Below are positions 9,047 to 17,406 of a stretch of DNA of 64,000 nucleotides, in pieces (the stretch's first letter is position 1; every line of letters starts with the position of its first letter). Below the pieces are notes generated by a model, which saw nothing but the letters and a program-made list of their open reading frames with translations, searched no databases and was not told where the DNA came from. The stretch is from GWF2-50-93 sp049297395 (GTDB lineage Bacteria > Verrucomicrobiota > Lentisphaeria > Victivallales > GWF2-50-93). The DNA is taken from contig JBAQUG010000499.1 in NCBI GenBank assembly GCA_049297395.1, positions 1-64,000 of the forward strand. The letters run 5' to 3'. A program made the position numbers and the translations under genes.

Positions 9047-11266
9047 TCAATTACAAAGATACAATTCCGCCGTATTCGCCATGATCCGATTAAGCGTGAA
9101 CCCATTTGAAGATTTCGCGATTACTTTATCATCCTTCAATGATGTAAGCTTTTCAAACACATTTAGTTTCAGGCTCCATCCCGCGGCAATGTCTGTTTCT
9201 CCGAAATTTGCGAGCAGGAGGTAGGACAGTCCGTCCGCGCCTGCAATCATTACAGCGCGCAAGCCGGGATGGCGTTCGTCGCTGATGGGATAATGACTGC
9301 CTGCCGAGGCGGCGGTTTCTTTGGGCGAGACCCCTGACTGGACAATAAAGGCGATGTCCATGATGGTTTGTCCGGCATCAAAGGAGCTTGTCTGATTTAT
9401 GCAGGGATAGCATATTTCATCGGCATAGAGCATGCCCCCGGCAAAGGGTTTGTGGCGCAAGCCGATCTGTCTTTCACCCGGTCTGCTGACATACATGCTG
9501 TCGGCCCCGTAGAGTCCGATGACGGAAAGGCAGCCGTCGATGTTGATCCAGCTGGAATTCACCTTCAGATCCTCCGCTTTTGGCGGCAAGCCCTTTAACT
9601 TGAGAGTTCCGCTTTCAGTGCAATAGGTCCTGGATTTCCTGTTGAAAATATCGTTCGGCATCATCAGGGTGATACCCTTCACGCTTCTGAGGAATGTCCT
9701 GGTGATGGTTTTCGCATAATGCATTCCGACCACGGTGGTATCGTCGGGCAGGGCGGCGAACACCGATTTCTGGATTGCCTCCTTGTCCTTGGGAGCCTCT
9801 CCTTCTGAAAGCTGCATTTCCGAGCGCACTTCCGAAATTCCGTAGGTCAGGAAACCGCCTTTGAACATGTGTTCCCCGTGGGATGTGACGACCGAGCAGT
9901 TCTTCTCGCCTGTCCCCGTGATGCGGCCCAGGAGATTATCAGCCCATTCGGCCATGTCGCTTCTGCCGGGCGGAAGGCAGAAACCGCCCAGAGGGGTTGT
10001 CGCACCCTGCCATACCCATGAGGCGATGCGTTTCGGGGACCGCGTGAGACATGCCCCGTGATATTCATCATGCCATTGTTCAAGAGATGGAGCATTATTT
10101 TGGTTTTTCCCGGCACCTTTCCTGCCGCAGATGTCCTTCCATTGCGCGGCCATGGAGAATGTCACGGCCCTGTCGGATTCAAGACGCGTGTAATAGAGGG
10201 GGGACAGCTCTTCAAGGCGTGAAAGCCGTCCATGGAGGAAGGAGCCGTCGCTGTTCGAGCGCATTTCGGAAACGGCCGTCTTGAACCATTGTCTTTCAAA
10301 CTCAAGGCAGTCGGCATCGCCGAAATGATCGTTGATGAAAAGCCACATTGGTATGGCGTAATCCTGGCAGTAGCAATATCGCACCCTGGTGTCGCCGCCT
10401 ATCCTGAGCAGGCGTCCGTCGGGGAATGTACAGGTCTTCACAAGCTTCCATAAATCCCATGCGTGGTGATAAAGCGCCTCTGGCGGCCTGATGTTTTTTC
10501 TCTTGTAGGAAAAGTGGAGCATTGCGATATTGGAGAGGCATATGACCATGTATCCTACGTTCAGATAGCCATGATGGTTGAGCGCGTAGCTCTCGAAAAA
10601 GTTGGCTCCGACAAATCTGTCCCTGACGGTTTTTCCGTCAACTCTGATGTCAGAGTTAACATCCGACGGCACGGAAATGGAATTCACCATGAACCTGATG
10701 CCTTTCTCCCTGTATTCTTCCGCATGCGGAACATCAGGGTAGAGCATTCCAGTACGATGGAGCAATGCGCCGTTCCATAAATTGCTTTCAGGCCTGTTGG
10801 AGCCTTTGTCGATAGGAGATGCGACAATATCATGGCTTTTAAGAAGCCATTCGGATTCGGAGACGAGAACATTTTTCAGCAGTTCCCTGTCGTCCGTGTT
10901 CAAATGCCCTTCAATGGCTTCCACCCCATGCATCATCCTCTCGATGCCAAGCGCGCTTATCCATGTGTTCCCCCACTTCTTCCCGTCGGTGCAGTTGAAG
11001 GAACCGGAGACGTGGCTTTCCAGGGAGAACCTGAGGAGCTTCAAGGAATGTTCCAGCAGATATTCGCGGGAGAGCCCCTGCTTCATCAGTTCATTGTCGG
11101 GACATCCAGCCAGAACTGCGAACGCGGCAAAAGCTTTCTGGTTTGTCTGAACACCCCAGTTGTCATAGCCGGTTCCGTAACATTCCAGATCCGGCCTTTC
11201 GGGCGGAGTGTAGAGGAAACGTTCCGAAGCCTTGATCCATTTCCCGAGATATTTGATGTAATCCAT
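9047..11266 (-). CDS. Large alpha/alpha-toroid-like protein, predicted carbohydrate-active
   Basis: The 739-residue protein has helix-rich segments with paired aromatic and His residues (ESYALNHHGYLNVGYM, GNTWISALGIERMMHG), then a beta-rich C-terminal half. This layout resembles heparinase II/III-like and other polysaccharide lyases, but I recognise no diagnostic family motif. There is no signal peptide, so it would act on imported oligosaccharides. I chose the ATG at 11266, since GAGGAG lies 7 nt upstream; an ATG six bases earlier is too close to it. It is the first gene of a two-gene operon with the URO-D protein and is divergent from the AraC-type regulator. Confidence 0.5.
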   Translation of the reverse strand: MDYIKYLGKWIKASERFLYTPPERPDLECYGTGYDNWGVQTNQKAFAAFAVLAGCPDNELMKQGLSREYLLEHSLKLLRFSLESHVSGSFNCTDGKKWGNTWISALGIERMMHGVEAIEGHLNTDDRELLKNVLVSESEWLLKSHDIVASPIDKGSNRPESNLWNGALLHRTGMLYPDVPHAEEYREKGIRFMVNSISVPSDVNSDIRVDGKTVRDRFVGANFFESYALNHHGYLNVGYMVICLSNIAMLHFSYKRKNIRPPEALYHHAWDLWKLVKTCTFPDGRLLRIGGDTRVRYCYCQDYAIPMWLFINDHFGDADCLEFERQWFKTAVSEMRSNSDGSFLHGRLSRLEELSPLYYTRLESDRAVTFSMAAQWKDICGRKGAGKNQNNAPSLEQWHDEYHGACLTRSPKRIASWVWQGATTPLGGFCLPPGRSDMAEWADNLLGRITGTGEKNCSVVTSHGEHMFKGGFLTYGISEVRSEMQLSEGEAPKDKEAIQKSVFAALPDDTTVVGMHYAKTITRTFLRSVKGITLMMPNDIFNRKSRTYCTESGTLKLKGLPPKAEDLKVNSSWINIDGCLSVIGLYGADSMYVSRPGERQIGLRHKPFAGGMLYADEICYPCINQTSSFDAGQTIMDIAFIVQSGVSPKETAASAGSHYPISDERHPGLRAVMIAGADGLSYLLLANFGETDIAAGWSLKLNVFEKLTSLKDDKVIAKSSNGFTLNRIMANTAELYLCN

Positions 11267-11328
11267 AGACATTCTCCTCGTTTTTAAGGAATAATACAGC
11301 ACCGTGACAATAAAAAAAATGGTTTAAG

Positions 11329-11357
11329 ATGCTATACTATTGTATTATCATGCTATA
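11329..11357. promoter_or_regulatory. Direct repeat ATGCTATA, 21 bp apart: likely AraC-type operator
   Basis: Identical 8-mers ATGCTATA lie at 11329-11336 and 11350-11357 in the 114-nt divergent region. A 21-bp period places both half-sites on the same DNA face, as in araI1-I2 and other AraC-family operators. The obvious ligand is the PocR-AraC regulator encoded next to it, controlling itself, the toroid/URO-D operon, or both. Confidence 0.6.
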
Positions 11358-11380
11358 TTCGAGGTGTAAAGGCAAGAACT

Positions 11381-12232
11381 ATGAAATCAGAAATGAAAAA
11401 GACCGGCGATATCGAGGCTTCCCTCAGGGCTCTTGAGAAGGCATTGGACGTGAAAATAACAATCGTTGACAGGTACGGGAAATTCCATTTTGAAAATGGA
11501 GAGCCCGTCCTGGGGCGGTTATGGCAGAGCCATCAGAAGAACGAGGTATGCCGGATCGGGTTCCGTCATGACTGCGTCATGCATTGCCGGCATGGGATGA
11601 ACAAGGAAGGTGAAAGGCTGGGGAAGCCGTTTGTCCACAAATGCTGGAAAGGCGTTTCTGAACTTGTCATTCCGCTGATGATATCCGGCATGCATTGCGG
11701 TTCGCTTTTTGCCGGGGCGTGGCGGGATGATGAAAGGCCCGGCAAGGGTGCTGCTAGTCTTCCTTTCGGTTTCTTCAGGGCATGGGAATCCCTGCCTCTG
11801 ATTAAGACGGCGGACGTGAAAATGCTTGGAAATATCCTTGCCGTATATGCCCGTGGAATGCTTGAACTTCTGGCAGGGGGTGATCCCTCCGGGCGCATGA
11901 TCGTGAACAGGAGGATACTCATAAGGGATTTCATATATGCTGGAGCTTCAGGAAAGCTCATGCTTGAGAAACTTGCCGGAAGACTCCACCTTTCAATTTC
12001 CAGGACGAGCCATCTTGTGAAATCCATTTTCGGGAAAAGTTTTCAGGAACTGCTTCTCGACGAGAGGGTGAACCGGGCCAAGACACTTCTTCTTTCCACG
12101 GACTGCACATCAAAAGAGATATCTGGACTTGCCGGTTTCTCCGATGAATATTATTTCAACCGCACGTTCAGGAGACACTGCGGAACAACGCCTGGCAGGT
12201 ATAGGAGACAACTGCAGGTAAATATTCACTGA
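11381..12232 (+). CDS. AraC-family regulator with PocR sensory domain
   Basis: The N-terminal ~160 residues match the PocR ligand-binding domain: FRHDCVMHCRHG followed by a VHKCWKGV block gives the expected conserved Cys/His set. The C-terminal ~100 residues hold a double helix-turn-helix of the AraC type (LHLSISRTSHLVKSIFG and CTSKEISGLAGFSDEYYFNR). PocR domains sense small molecules or redox state. It is transcribed divergently from the toroid/URO-D operon and probably controls it through the direct repeat between them. The stop codon lies inside a 41-nt hairpin. Confidence 0.85.
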   Translation: MKSEMKKTGDIEASLRALEKALDVKITIVDRYGKFHFENGEPVLGRLWQSHQKNEVCRIGFRHDCVMHCRHGMNKEGERLGKPFVHKCWKGVSELVIPLMISGMHCGSLFAGAWRDDERPGKGAASLPFGFFRAWESLPLIKTADVKMLGNILAVYARGMLELLAGGDPSGRMIVNRRILIRDFIYAGASGKLMLEKLAGRLHLSISRTSHLVKSIFGKSFQELLLDERVNRAKTLLLSTDCTSKEISGLAGFSDEYYFNRTFRRHCGTTPGRYRRQLQVNIH

Positions 12233-12276
12233 ACCATGTTCGTTCAGTGAATATTTACATCTAATAAAACGCGAAT
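12218..12276. repeat. Palindromic repeat overlapping the end of the PocR-AraC gene
   Basis: GTAAATATTCACTGAAC (12218-12234) pairs with its exact inverse at 12242-12258, loop CATGTTC. A following tail (CATCTAATAAA) is also shared with the second copy at 23601-23657, which is inverted relative to this one. The TGA stop at 12230-12232 is part of the stem. It may terminate transcription. The rest of the gap to 12433 shows a TTGACA at 12383 but no convincing promoter. Confidence 0.75.
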
Positions 12277-12433
12277 GCCCAAGTTATTTTTTAGTGGACC
12301 CTAAGCGGATTACTTGACTCTTCACCGGTTCCGGATTATTTTCCCGGTATCATGAAAAATAGGAAATCCCATAAAAACTTTGACACGTTGATACTCTGAC
12401 ACTTTGGTTCCGGCTATGCCGGGTTAGGAAAAC

Positions 12434-13237
12434 ATGGCAGGCAAGAACAGCAAATCACGATACCAGGTACCCAATCTGGAACGGGCTCTTTCGATCATGG
12501 AGCACCTGGCGTCGCGCCCGGAATGTTCAAGCATGGCGGAAATAGCCAGAACCCTGAAATATCCCAATAACAGCGTGTTCAGGATAGTCTCAACCCTGGA
12601 GGATCATGGCTATCTGGTACGGGAGCCGGAAAGCAAGAATTACAATCTCAGCAGGAAGATGCTGTCCCTCGGATATCAGGCGCTTGTCGAAAGCAGCCTG
12701 ACGGAAAAGGCGATTGACGTCCTGCGTGCCCTGCGCGATGCCACAGGAGAAACTGCGCTCGTCGGGACACTTCTTGAAGGTGAAGGGGTGGTCCTTGACC
12801 AGGCCCTATCCAATGAACCTATAAAATTCATGGTTTCACCAGGAACAAGATTTTCCCTGCATACCGCCGCCCCGGCAAAAGCCATGCTGGCGTTTGTCAA
12901 CGAAGAGGAAAGCGAACGCCAGATATCACTGATCAAATTCACACGTTATAACGATAACACAATCACCGGCGCCGACGAGTACCGGAAAGAATTGAAGAAA
13001 GTACGCAGGCAGGGCTATGCCACCGACCTGGAGGAGGAGGCCTATGGGATATTATGCTTTGCCGCCCCGGTCTTTGACTATCGCGGATGCCCGGTTGCGG
13101 CTATATGGATCACTGGTCCGGGGTTCCGCATCAGGGATAAGAAGCCCAGCGAAATCGGAATGACGGTCCTGCGCCACGCAAAACAGCTTTCATCACGGCT
13201 GGGCTGGCAGGAAAATCAGAAGTCAAAAGCCATCTGA
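12434..13237 (+). CDS. IclR-family transcriptional regulator
   Basis: The 267-residue protein has a winged helix at about 10-75 (MAEIARTLKYPNNSVFRIVSTLEDHGYL) and a GAF-like effector domain with the IclR-type blocks ATGETALVGTL, LHTAAPAKAMLAF and GYATDLEEEAYGILCFAAPVFD. IclR regulators usually respond to aromatic acids, glyoxylate or sugar acids. There is no co-directional neighbour downstream; its 3' end overlaps the convergent J-domain gene by 22 bp. The target is unknown. Confidence 0.88.
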   Translation: MAGKNSKSRYQVPNLERALSIMEHLASRPECSSMAEIARTLKYPNNSVFRIVSTLEDHGYLVREPESKNYNLSRKMLSLGYQALVESSLTEKAIDVLRALRDATGETALVGTLLEGEGVVLDQALSNEPIKFMVSPGTRFSLHTAAPAKAMLAFVNEEESERQISLIKFTRYNDNTITGADEYRKELKKVRRQGYATDLEEEAYGILCFAAPVFDYRGCPVAAIWITGPGFRIRDKKPSEIGMTVLRHAKQLSSRLGWQENQKSKAI

Positions 13238-14349
13238 TTCTTATGCTCAAATATCTTCTTGTTTTTATTGGATTTGCCGCTTGTTTTCCAGTGGCTTATC
13301 CGGGTTTCAACATGCTCCAGATTCTTCCGGCACGAATCCAAGTCTTTTTTCATGAGCTTCCGGATCTTCTCAAGCCTGCGTTTTTTCGCCTTGCCGTCCC
13401 ATGACATGAAACCCCAGTCCTCTTCGGATCTGCATTCGTAATGGAGTATATTCCGGATCGAATCAATTCCTTTCCTGTAATGAGAGACTATCTCCATCAT
13501 CTGCGAGCAGGTTACCGCAGTCTTCGGATCTCCTGTCTCCATCTCGCATATCGCCAGTATGGATTCAAGTCTTTCAACATCCCTTGTTTCATAGGCTTCC
13601 TGGGCCTCATGCCATAATCCGCTGTTCTTGGCGTTGAAATCCGCGCCGGTATCAGGGTGGAGCTTCTTGCATATCGCCCTGTAGACGTCCTTGATCTTGG
13701 TTTCCTTGGAAGTCTCCCGTCCGGATCCGGCTTTTTTCCCGTGCCCGCCGGAAACCCTGTCGAACATCTCCTGGAACGTCCCGAAAGGATCCCTCATGAA
13801 TTCATCCTCGTCAAGATCCTCAAGTTCATCCGCGAAATCTTCAAAAATATCATCGTCGCCAAAGATATCGTCATCATATTCCATATCATCGAAATCTTCA
13901 CCGAAGCCGCCATCGCCCATGCCCCTTCCGGAAAAATCATCATCAAAATGGGTGAATGGATTCTTTATTCCTGAGTCAAGTTCCATGATCAGTTGTTCAT
14001 GGATCTCAGCCCTGTCGGCATTTGGCATTACGGTTCCTCTGTATTCAAGCTCCTTCAGAATGAGATTTTTCCTGGAAATCTCATCCTGGAATCTTTTGAA
14101 TTCGGCCATTTCCGCCCCCATGTTCAGACGAAGCCACGAGACATATGCAGGTCTCTCCTGCTTTTCATAGAAATCCAAGGTCTTCTGGATGTTCTCGAAA
14201 TCCTCCCTGGCCTCATGGCATTTCCGCCTGAATTCATTCTTTATCCTTCCGGTATCAAGCCGTATAAGGCTCCGGCATAAGTTTTTCTGCGCAGGCTTCC
14301 TCCCAGTGCGATTTTGCGGATCCCTGTGCTTTTTCCTCTTTTTTCCCAT
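13216..14349 (-). CDS. J-domain protein with acidic middle region
   Basis: The 377-residue protein has a basic N-terminus, a charged and probably coiled region (about 30-120), a strongly acidic Asp/Phe-rich stretch (about 135-190) and then a J-domain-like segment with the HPD tripeptide (YRAICKKLHPDTG). The J domain would recruit an Hsp70; here it is internal, unlike the N-terminal one of DnaJ, and no zinc-finger or substrate domain is visible. Similar lone J proteins serve as specialised co-chaperones. It may be co-transcribed with, or read from upstream of, hipBA; the gap to hipA is 42 nt. Confidence 0.6.
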   Translation of the reverse strand: MGKKRKKHRDPQNRTGRKPAQKNLCRSLIRLDTGRIKNEFRRKCHEAREDFENIQKTLDFYEKQERPAYVSWLRLNMGAEMAEFKRFQDEISRKNLILKELEYRGTVMPNADRAEIHEQLIMELDSGIKNPFTHFDDDFSGRGMGDGGFGEDFDDMEYDDDIFGDDDIFEDFADELEDLDEDEFMRDPFGTFQEMFDRVSGGHGKKAGSGRETSKETKIKDVYRAICKKLHPDTGADFNAKNSGLWHEAQEAYETRDVERLESILAICEMETGDPKTAVTCSQMMEIVSHYRKGIDSIRNILHYECRSEEDWGFMSWDGKAKKRRLEKIRKLMKKDLDSCRKNLEHVETRISHWKTSGKSNKNKKIFEHKNQMAFDF

Positions 14350-14391
14350 AGTTAATTCTCTTTACGATCCTTTCCACTTTCGACTTGTATA

Positions 14392-15681
14392 TTACATCAT
14401 CATCTTGTGGTCTGAGCGTATGCTTTTGATTTCATTGGGGCCGACCTTCGCCTTCGCGGCAAACTCAGGCCACACGGAAACCGCCTCCTTCACCTGTTCG
14501 AGGATCTTTTCAGCCGTGCCTATGCCAAATCGTTCTGCAACTGCCAGAAGATCATTGCGCGAGATACCTGCGAACTTGCCGTTGACGGACATCAGATGCT
14601 GGTGTGTCCACTCGCTCCTGGGATTGTAGGCATGAGTCACATCATACGCCGGAGCAAGCTGCCAGCTTTGTCCCTCGCTCATTATGAAAGAGAAGTTTTT
14701 GGCATGATCATCACAGTTGGCCGACATGACATTGAAAGCCATCCTCCTGAACGCCTCTTCCAGAGCCGCATATCCAATTCCCATTTGCTTGATAACAAGA
14801 AAAAGCTGGCTGTAGTCATGGCTGCCCTTCTGCCTGTAGTCCAGATGCGACATGGCGCACAGAGTCTGGAGATGATGCTTCAGGTTGCCATCCCTGTCAA
14901 AGCGCAGCGTCATGAAGTGCCCCCGCCCATTTTCCTCCAGCAACCGGCAGTTTGACATGGCAATCCCTGCGGCGCGGGCCATCAGGTGATAGGCATATTC
15001 GATACGGCCATAATCCTGAGTTCCCCCAAGCTCCCTGTCGGCTCCCATGCCATCAAACTTGAGGAGCCAATGCTCGAATCCGGGATCCACATCGAACTGT
15101 CCCGAACGTATTTCCTTTGTCTTAGGATTCCATGCAATGGCAGCTTTGGCTCTGGCACCCCCCGCAGAGGTTCCCACCTGGATGATTTGCATCAGGGCAG
15201 CCTTGGACAAGTGATCTTCAGCAAGATGGCCATGTACGGCGCTGCGGGCGCTTTCAATAAGATTGGAAAGATCAAGAGCGGTACTTTTCGCGCCGGCAGG
15301 ATTACTGCGCGCGGGCTTGAACTCCATGGCACCCATTCCCCTCCTGCCCATATAGGCGAGACGGTCGAGAGGGGTGACGTTTCTTTTATCAATACCTTTT
15401 CCGGCCATCCACGCATCAATGAGGCTGTTGCCGAAGTCATCCGGGAGCGCATCAGCCAGCAATGCCGGCAGGCGCTTGAATGTAAGTTCTGGCAGGTCGG
15501 TGAAAATGAACGGCTCTCTGGCTCTTGACAATGGCATGTTGAGCGGAGCCAGCTCAATGCCGGATGTAATGAAGGATGGTGAATACTCAAATGCGTAGTA
15601 GCCCAATCTTGGATCCATCGCAACCGCGCCGACAGTCTTTCCCCAGACACGAACTTCTATGGCTGAAACCGGCTTATACAC
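14392..15681 (-). CDS. hipA: HipA-family serine/threonine kinase toxin
   Basis: The 429-residue protein has the HipA N-terminal subdomain (VRVWGKTVGAV) and kinase core: TSAGGARAKA as the ATP loop, NCDDHAKNFSF as the catalytic and metal block, and PAYDVTHAY after it. E. coli HipA phosphorylates glutamyl-tRNA synthetase. I chose the GTG at 15681 because AGGAG lies 8 nt upstream and it overlaps the hipB stop by 8 bp, as in translationally coupled pairs. An ATG at 15708 would give nine extra residues. All visible kinase motifs are intact. Confidence 0.88.
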   Translation of the reverse strand: MYKPVSAIEVRVWGKTVGAVAMDPRLGYYAFEYSPSFITSGIELAPLNMPLSRAREPFIFTDLPELTFKRLPALLADALPDDFGNSLIDAWMAGKGIDKRNVTPLDRLAYMGRRGMGAMEFKPARSNPAGAKSTALDLSNLIESARSAVHGHLAEDHLSKAALMQIIQVGTSAGGARAKAAIAWNPKTKEIRSGQFDVDPGFEHWLLKFDGMGADRELGGTQDYGRIEYAYHLMARAAGIAMSNCRLLEENGRGHFMTLRFDRDGNLKHHLQTLCAMSHLDYRQKGSHDYSQLFLVIKQMGIGYAALEEAFRRMAFNVMSANCDDHAKNFSFIMSEGQSWQLAPAYDVTHAYNPRSEWTHQHLMSVNGKFAGISRNDLLAVAERFGIGTAEKILEQVKEAVSVWPEFAAKAKVGPNEIKSIRSDHKMMM

Positions 15682-15985
15682 TTGTCGTACTCCTGTTTCT
15701 GGATACACGTTGTCGGACAGAGTTGGACTTCAGCATCTGCAAAGGGCTTATAGAGACCGAAGGTGCAAGAGTGCTAAGCCAGTTCTCCCGTTCCAAGGCG
15801 CGCAGAACCTTTATAAGGGACGTGAGAGTTGATCCCTTGCCGGATTCCAGATTTTTTACGGCATTGAGCGCCACGCCAGCCTGTTCCGCAAGCTGTTTCT
15901 GATCTATGTTCTTTCGAATCCGCAAGGCACGCAATTGCCGCCCCATTTCAGATTCCCATTCCCTGTACGTCATATTATTATTCAT
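15674..15985 (-). CDS. hipB: HipB-like HTH antitoxin
   Basis: The 103-residue protein has a Cro/C1-type helix-turn-helix at about 12-70 (LRALRIRKNIDQKQLAEQAGVALNAVKNLE is the relevant region, with DQKQLAEQAGVA as helices 2-3). It is first in the operon with hipA. In the HipBA family the antitoxin binds and neutralises the kinase and represses the operon. The C-terminal ~30 residues are Ser/Arg rich and look disordered. Confidence 0.85.
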   Translation of the reverse strand: MNNNMTYREWESEMGRQLRALRIRKNIDQKQLAEQAGVALNAVKNLESGKGSTLTSLIKVLRALERENWLSTLAPSVSISPLQMLKSNSVRQRVSRNRSTTSV

Positions 15986-16036
15986 TAATAGCCTTTTATA
16001 AAACTAATAAAATGATATAAGTTATATAATAGCCTT
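15986..16036 (-). promoter_or_regulatory. Direct repeats upstream of hipBA, possible HipB operator
   Basis: AAGGCTATTA (minus strand) occurs twice, at 15986-15995 and 16027-16036, four helical turns apart in a very A/T-rich leader just before the hipB start codon. Autorepression is standard for HipB, so these are reasonable binding sites, although the known E. coli operator is an inverted TATCC repeat. Confidence 0.4.
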
Positions 16037-16098
16037 AAAAAAGAATATTGCAAATTAATACATTAAACAGGGTGTTAATTCTCCATACTAAAAGGTGC

Positions 16099-17199
16099 TC
16101 AACTGTTAAGTTCTTTGTATAGATTAATTAGGAAGTCGCGGTTGTCGGCGGAAAGGTATCTCATCGTCCCGCCCATGCGGCTGAATGTCTTGCAGTAGCG
16201 CAGGTAATACGCAGGATTGTCCATCGGCGGCTCGCCGGCCTTGCTCCAGTCCCAGGTGCTCTTCGCAAGATCAACTATAAGCATGAAGTGCTTGTCGATA
16301 TGCTTGCCCTTTTGAATGAAAAGATTCTGCGACATCGATAGCGATTTCTCGAAGATCATCGGCGACATTACGGCCGAACCGACCGACATGTAGACTCCGC
16401 CGTCCAGGTTGCTGACCTGTTTTGCGAAGACCAGGAAATCGCGGAGCGCTGTCCGGCCAATCGCGGCGCCATGATTCATAGGATGATTATAGATGATGTC
16501 GTGTCCGAACATCGGATGTCCGGTGAAGGACACTTTCAGCCTGTAGGCTGCGGCTTGAACGCTATATTTTTTGAATGGATGATAAATTTTCATTGTCCCG
16601 GAGGCCAATGAAAATTTATTAATAGTGAAGAGCAAGTCTGCTGCTGCAGCGGATTTTTCCGGATCTTTAATATTCCTGACGGCATTTTTAAGTTCCCTGC
16701 TGTCAGGAATATTAAGGCCTTCATTATGGATCATTTTGCCTACGGACTCGCCGTAGCCGAGGCCTTCATAGGCGCCGACGACAATTGCGAGATTTATAAA
16801 GAACCCTGTTTCCTGCCAGACCCCGAACTCGCCTTTCTTGACATTTGTACCGACATCCTCGCTCGTGTTGCCGTGGTAGGCGGATTCCCAGTCGTGGATT
16901 ATTCCGGCGCCATTTGTCGCGAGATGGGTGATCCAGCCGTTCTCGATGAACTTTATAAGCACAGGTGAAAGACCGTTCTTGATCGAGTGCGCCCCGAAGG
17001 TCAGCATCACCGACTTCTTGTTTTTCCTGGCCTTCTTAATCCTGTCGGCGGTCTCCTTCAGAAGTTCCGCGTCAGCTCCTTTGAATTTTCCGACCTTTGA
17101 ATCGACAGTGAGGTGGTCCCGTTCGATGTTGACCTTGCTGTACCTGTCCTTCAATGATTTGATCTTGAGATTGTCCCTGTCTAATTTAGGATAAGGCAT
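16099..17199 (-). CDS. Deoxyhypusine synthase-like protein
   Basis: The 366-residue protein resembles the deoxyhypusine synthase fold: a GAH-IKNGLSP block near 69-80, then the NAD-site-like stretch TNGAGIIHD at 95-103, comparable with the TGAN-x-HD region of the family. I cannot find the GG-x-PK catalytic lysine motif, so it may not be a true spermidine-dependent synthase. Bacteria lack the eIF5A target; relatives act as homospermidine-type synthases or are uncharacterised. It lies 207 nt downstream of the PfkB-HAD gene on the same strand, with a repeat in the gap. Confidence 0.5.
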   Translation of the reverse strand: MPYPKLDRDNLKIKSLKDRYSKVNIERDHLTVDSKVGKFKGADAELLKETADRIKKARKNKKSVMLTFGAHSIKNGLSPVLIKFIENGWITHLATNGAGIIHDWESAYHGNTSEDVGTNVKKGEFGVWQETGFFINLAIVVGAYEGLGYGESVGKMIHNEGLNIPDSRELKNAVRNIKDPEKSAAAADLLFTINKFSLASGTMKIYHPFKKYSVQAAAYRLKVSFTGHPMFGHDIIYNHPMNHGAAIGRTALRDFLVFAKQVSNLDGGVYMSVGSAVMSPMIFEKSLSMSQNLFIQKGKHIDKHFMLIVDLAKSTWDWSKAGEPPMDNPAYYLRYCKTFSRMGGTMRYLSADNRDFLINLYKELNS

Positions 17200-17246
17200 A
17201 ATAATAAGTTCCTGTCTGTTGATATAAAGTATATAATTCTAAAAGG

Positions 17247-17312
17247 ACGCGTCAGCAGAGTGACGCGGCTACAGCCTGGATTTGTTGTAGCCACGGCACT
17301 CTGTTGCCGTGT
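17247..17312. repeat. Core hairpin of repeat family A
   Basis: Arms containing GTCAGCAGAGTGACGCGGC and its imperfect inverse surround a 12-nt loop GCCTGGATTTGT. The same core occurs in the opposite orientation at about 39599-39663 and 51765-51829. The right arm here has diverged slightly (GGCACTCTGTTGCC). It lies between the deoxyhypusine synthase-like and PfkB-HAD genes. Confidence 0.75.
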
Positions 17313-17353
17313 TCTTAGATTATGACTTAGTATTGGTTTTAAATTTCAAATAT

Positions 17354-17403
17354 CAAGTTCCAATTTCCAAACAAATTGTTTGTGATTTGGATTTTGGAAC
17401 TTG
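17354..17403. repeat. Inverted repeat next to the PfkB-HAD stop codon
   Basis: CAAGTTCCAA (17354-17363) is inverted exactly at 17394-17403, with further A/T pairing inside. It ends four bases before the stop codon of the PfkB-HAD gene and could act as a transcription terminator for it, though there is no clear U tract. Confidence 0.5.
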
Positions 17404-17406
17404 GAA

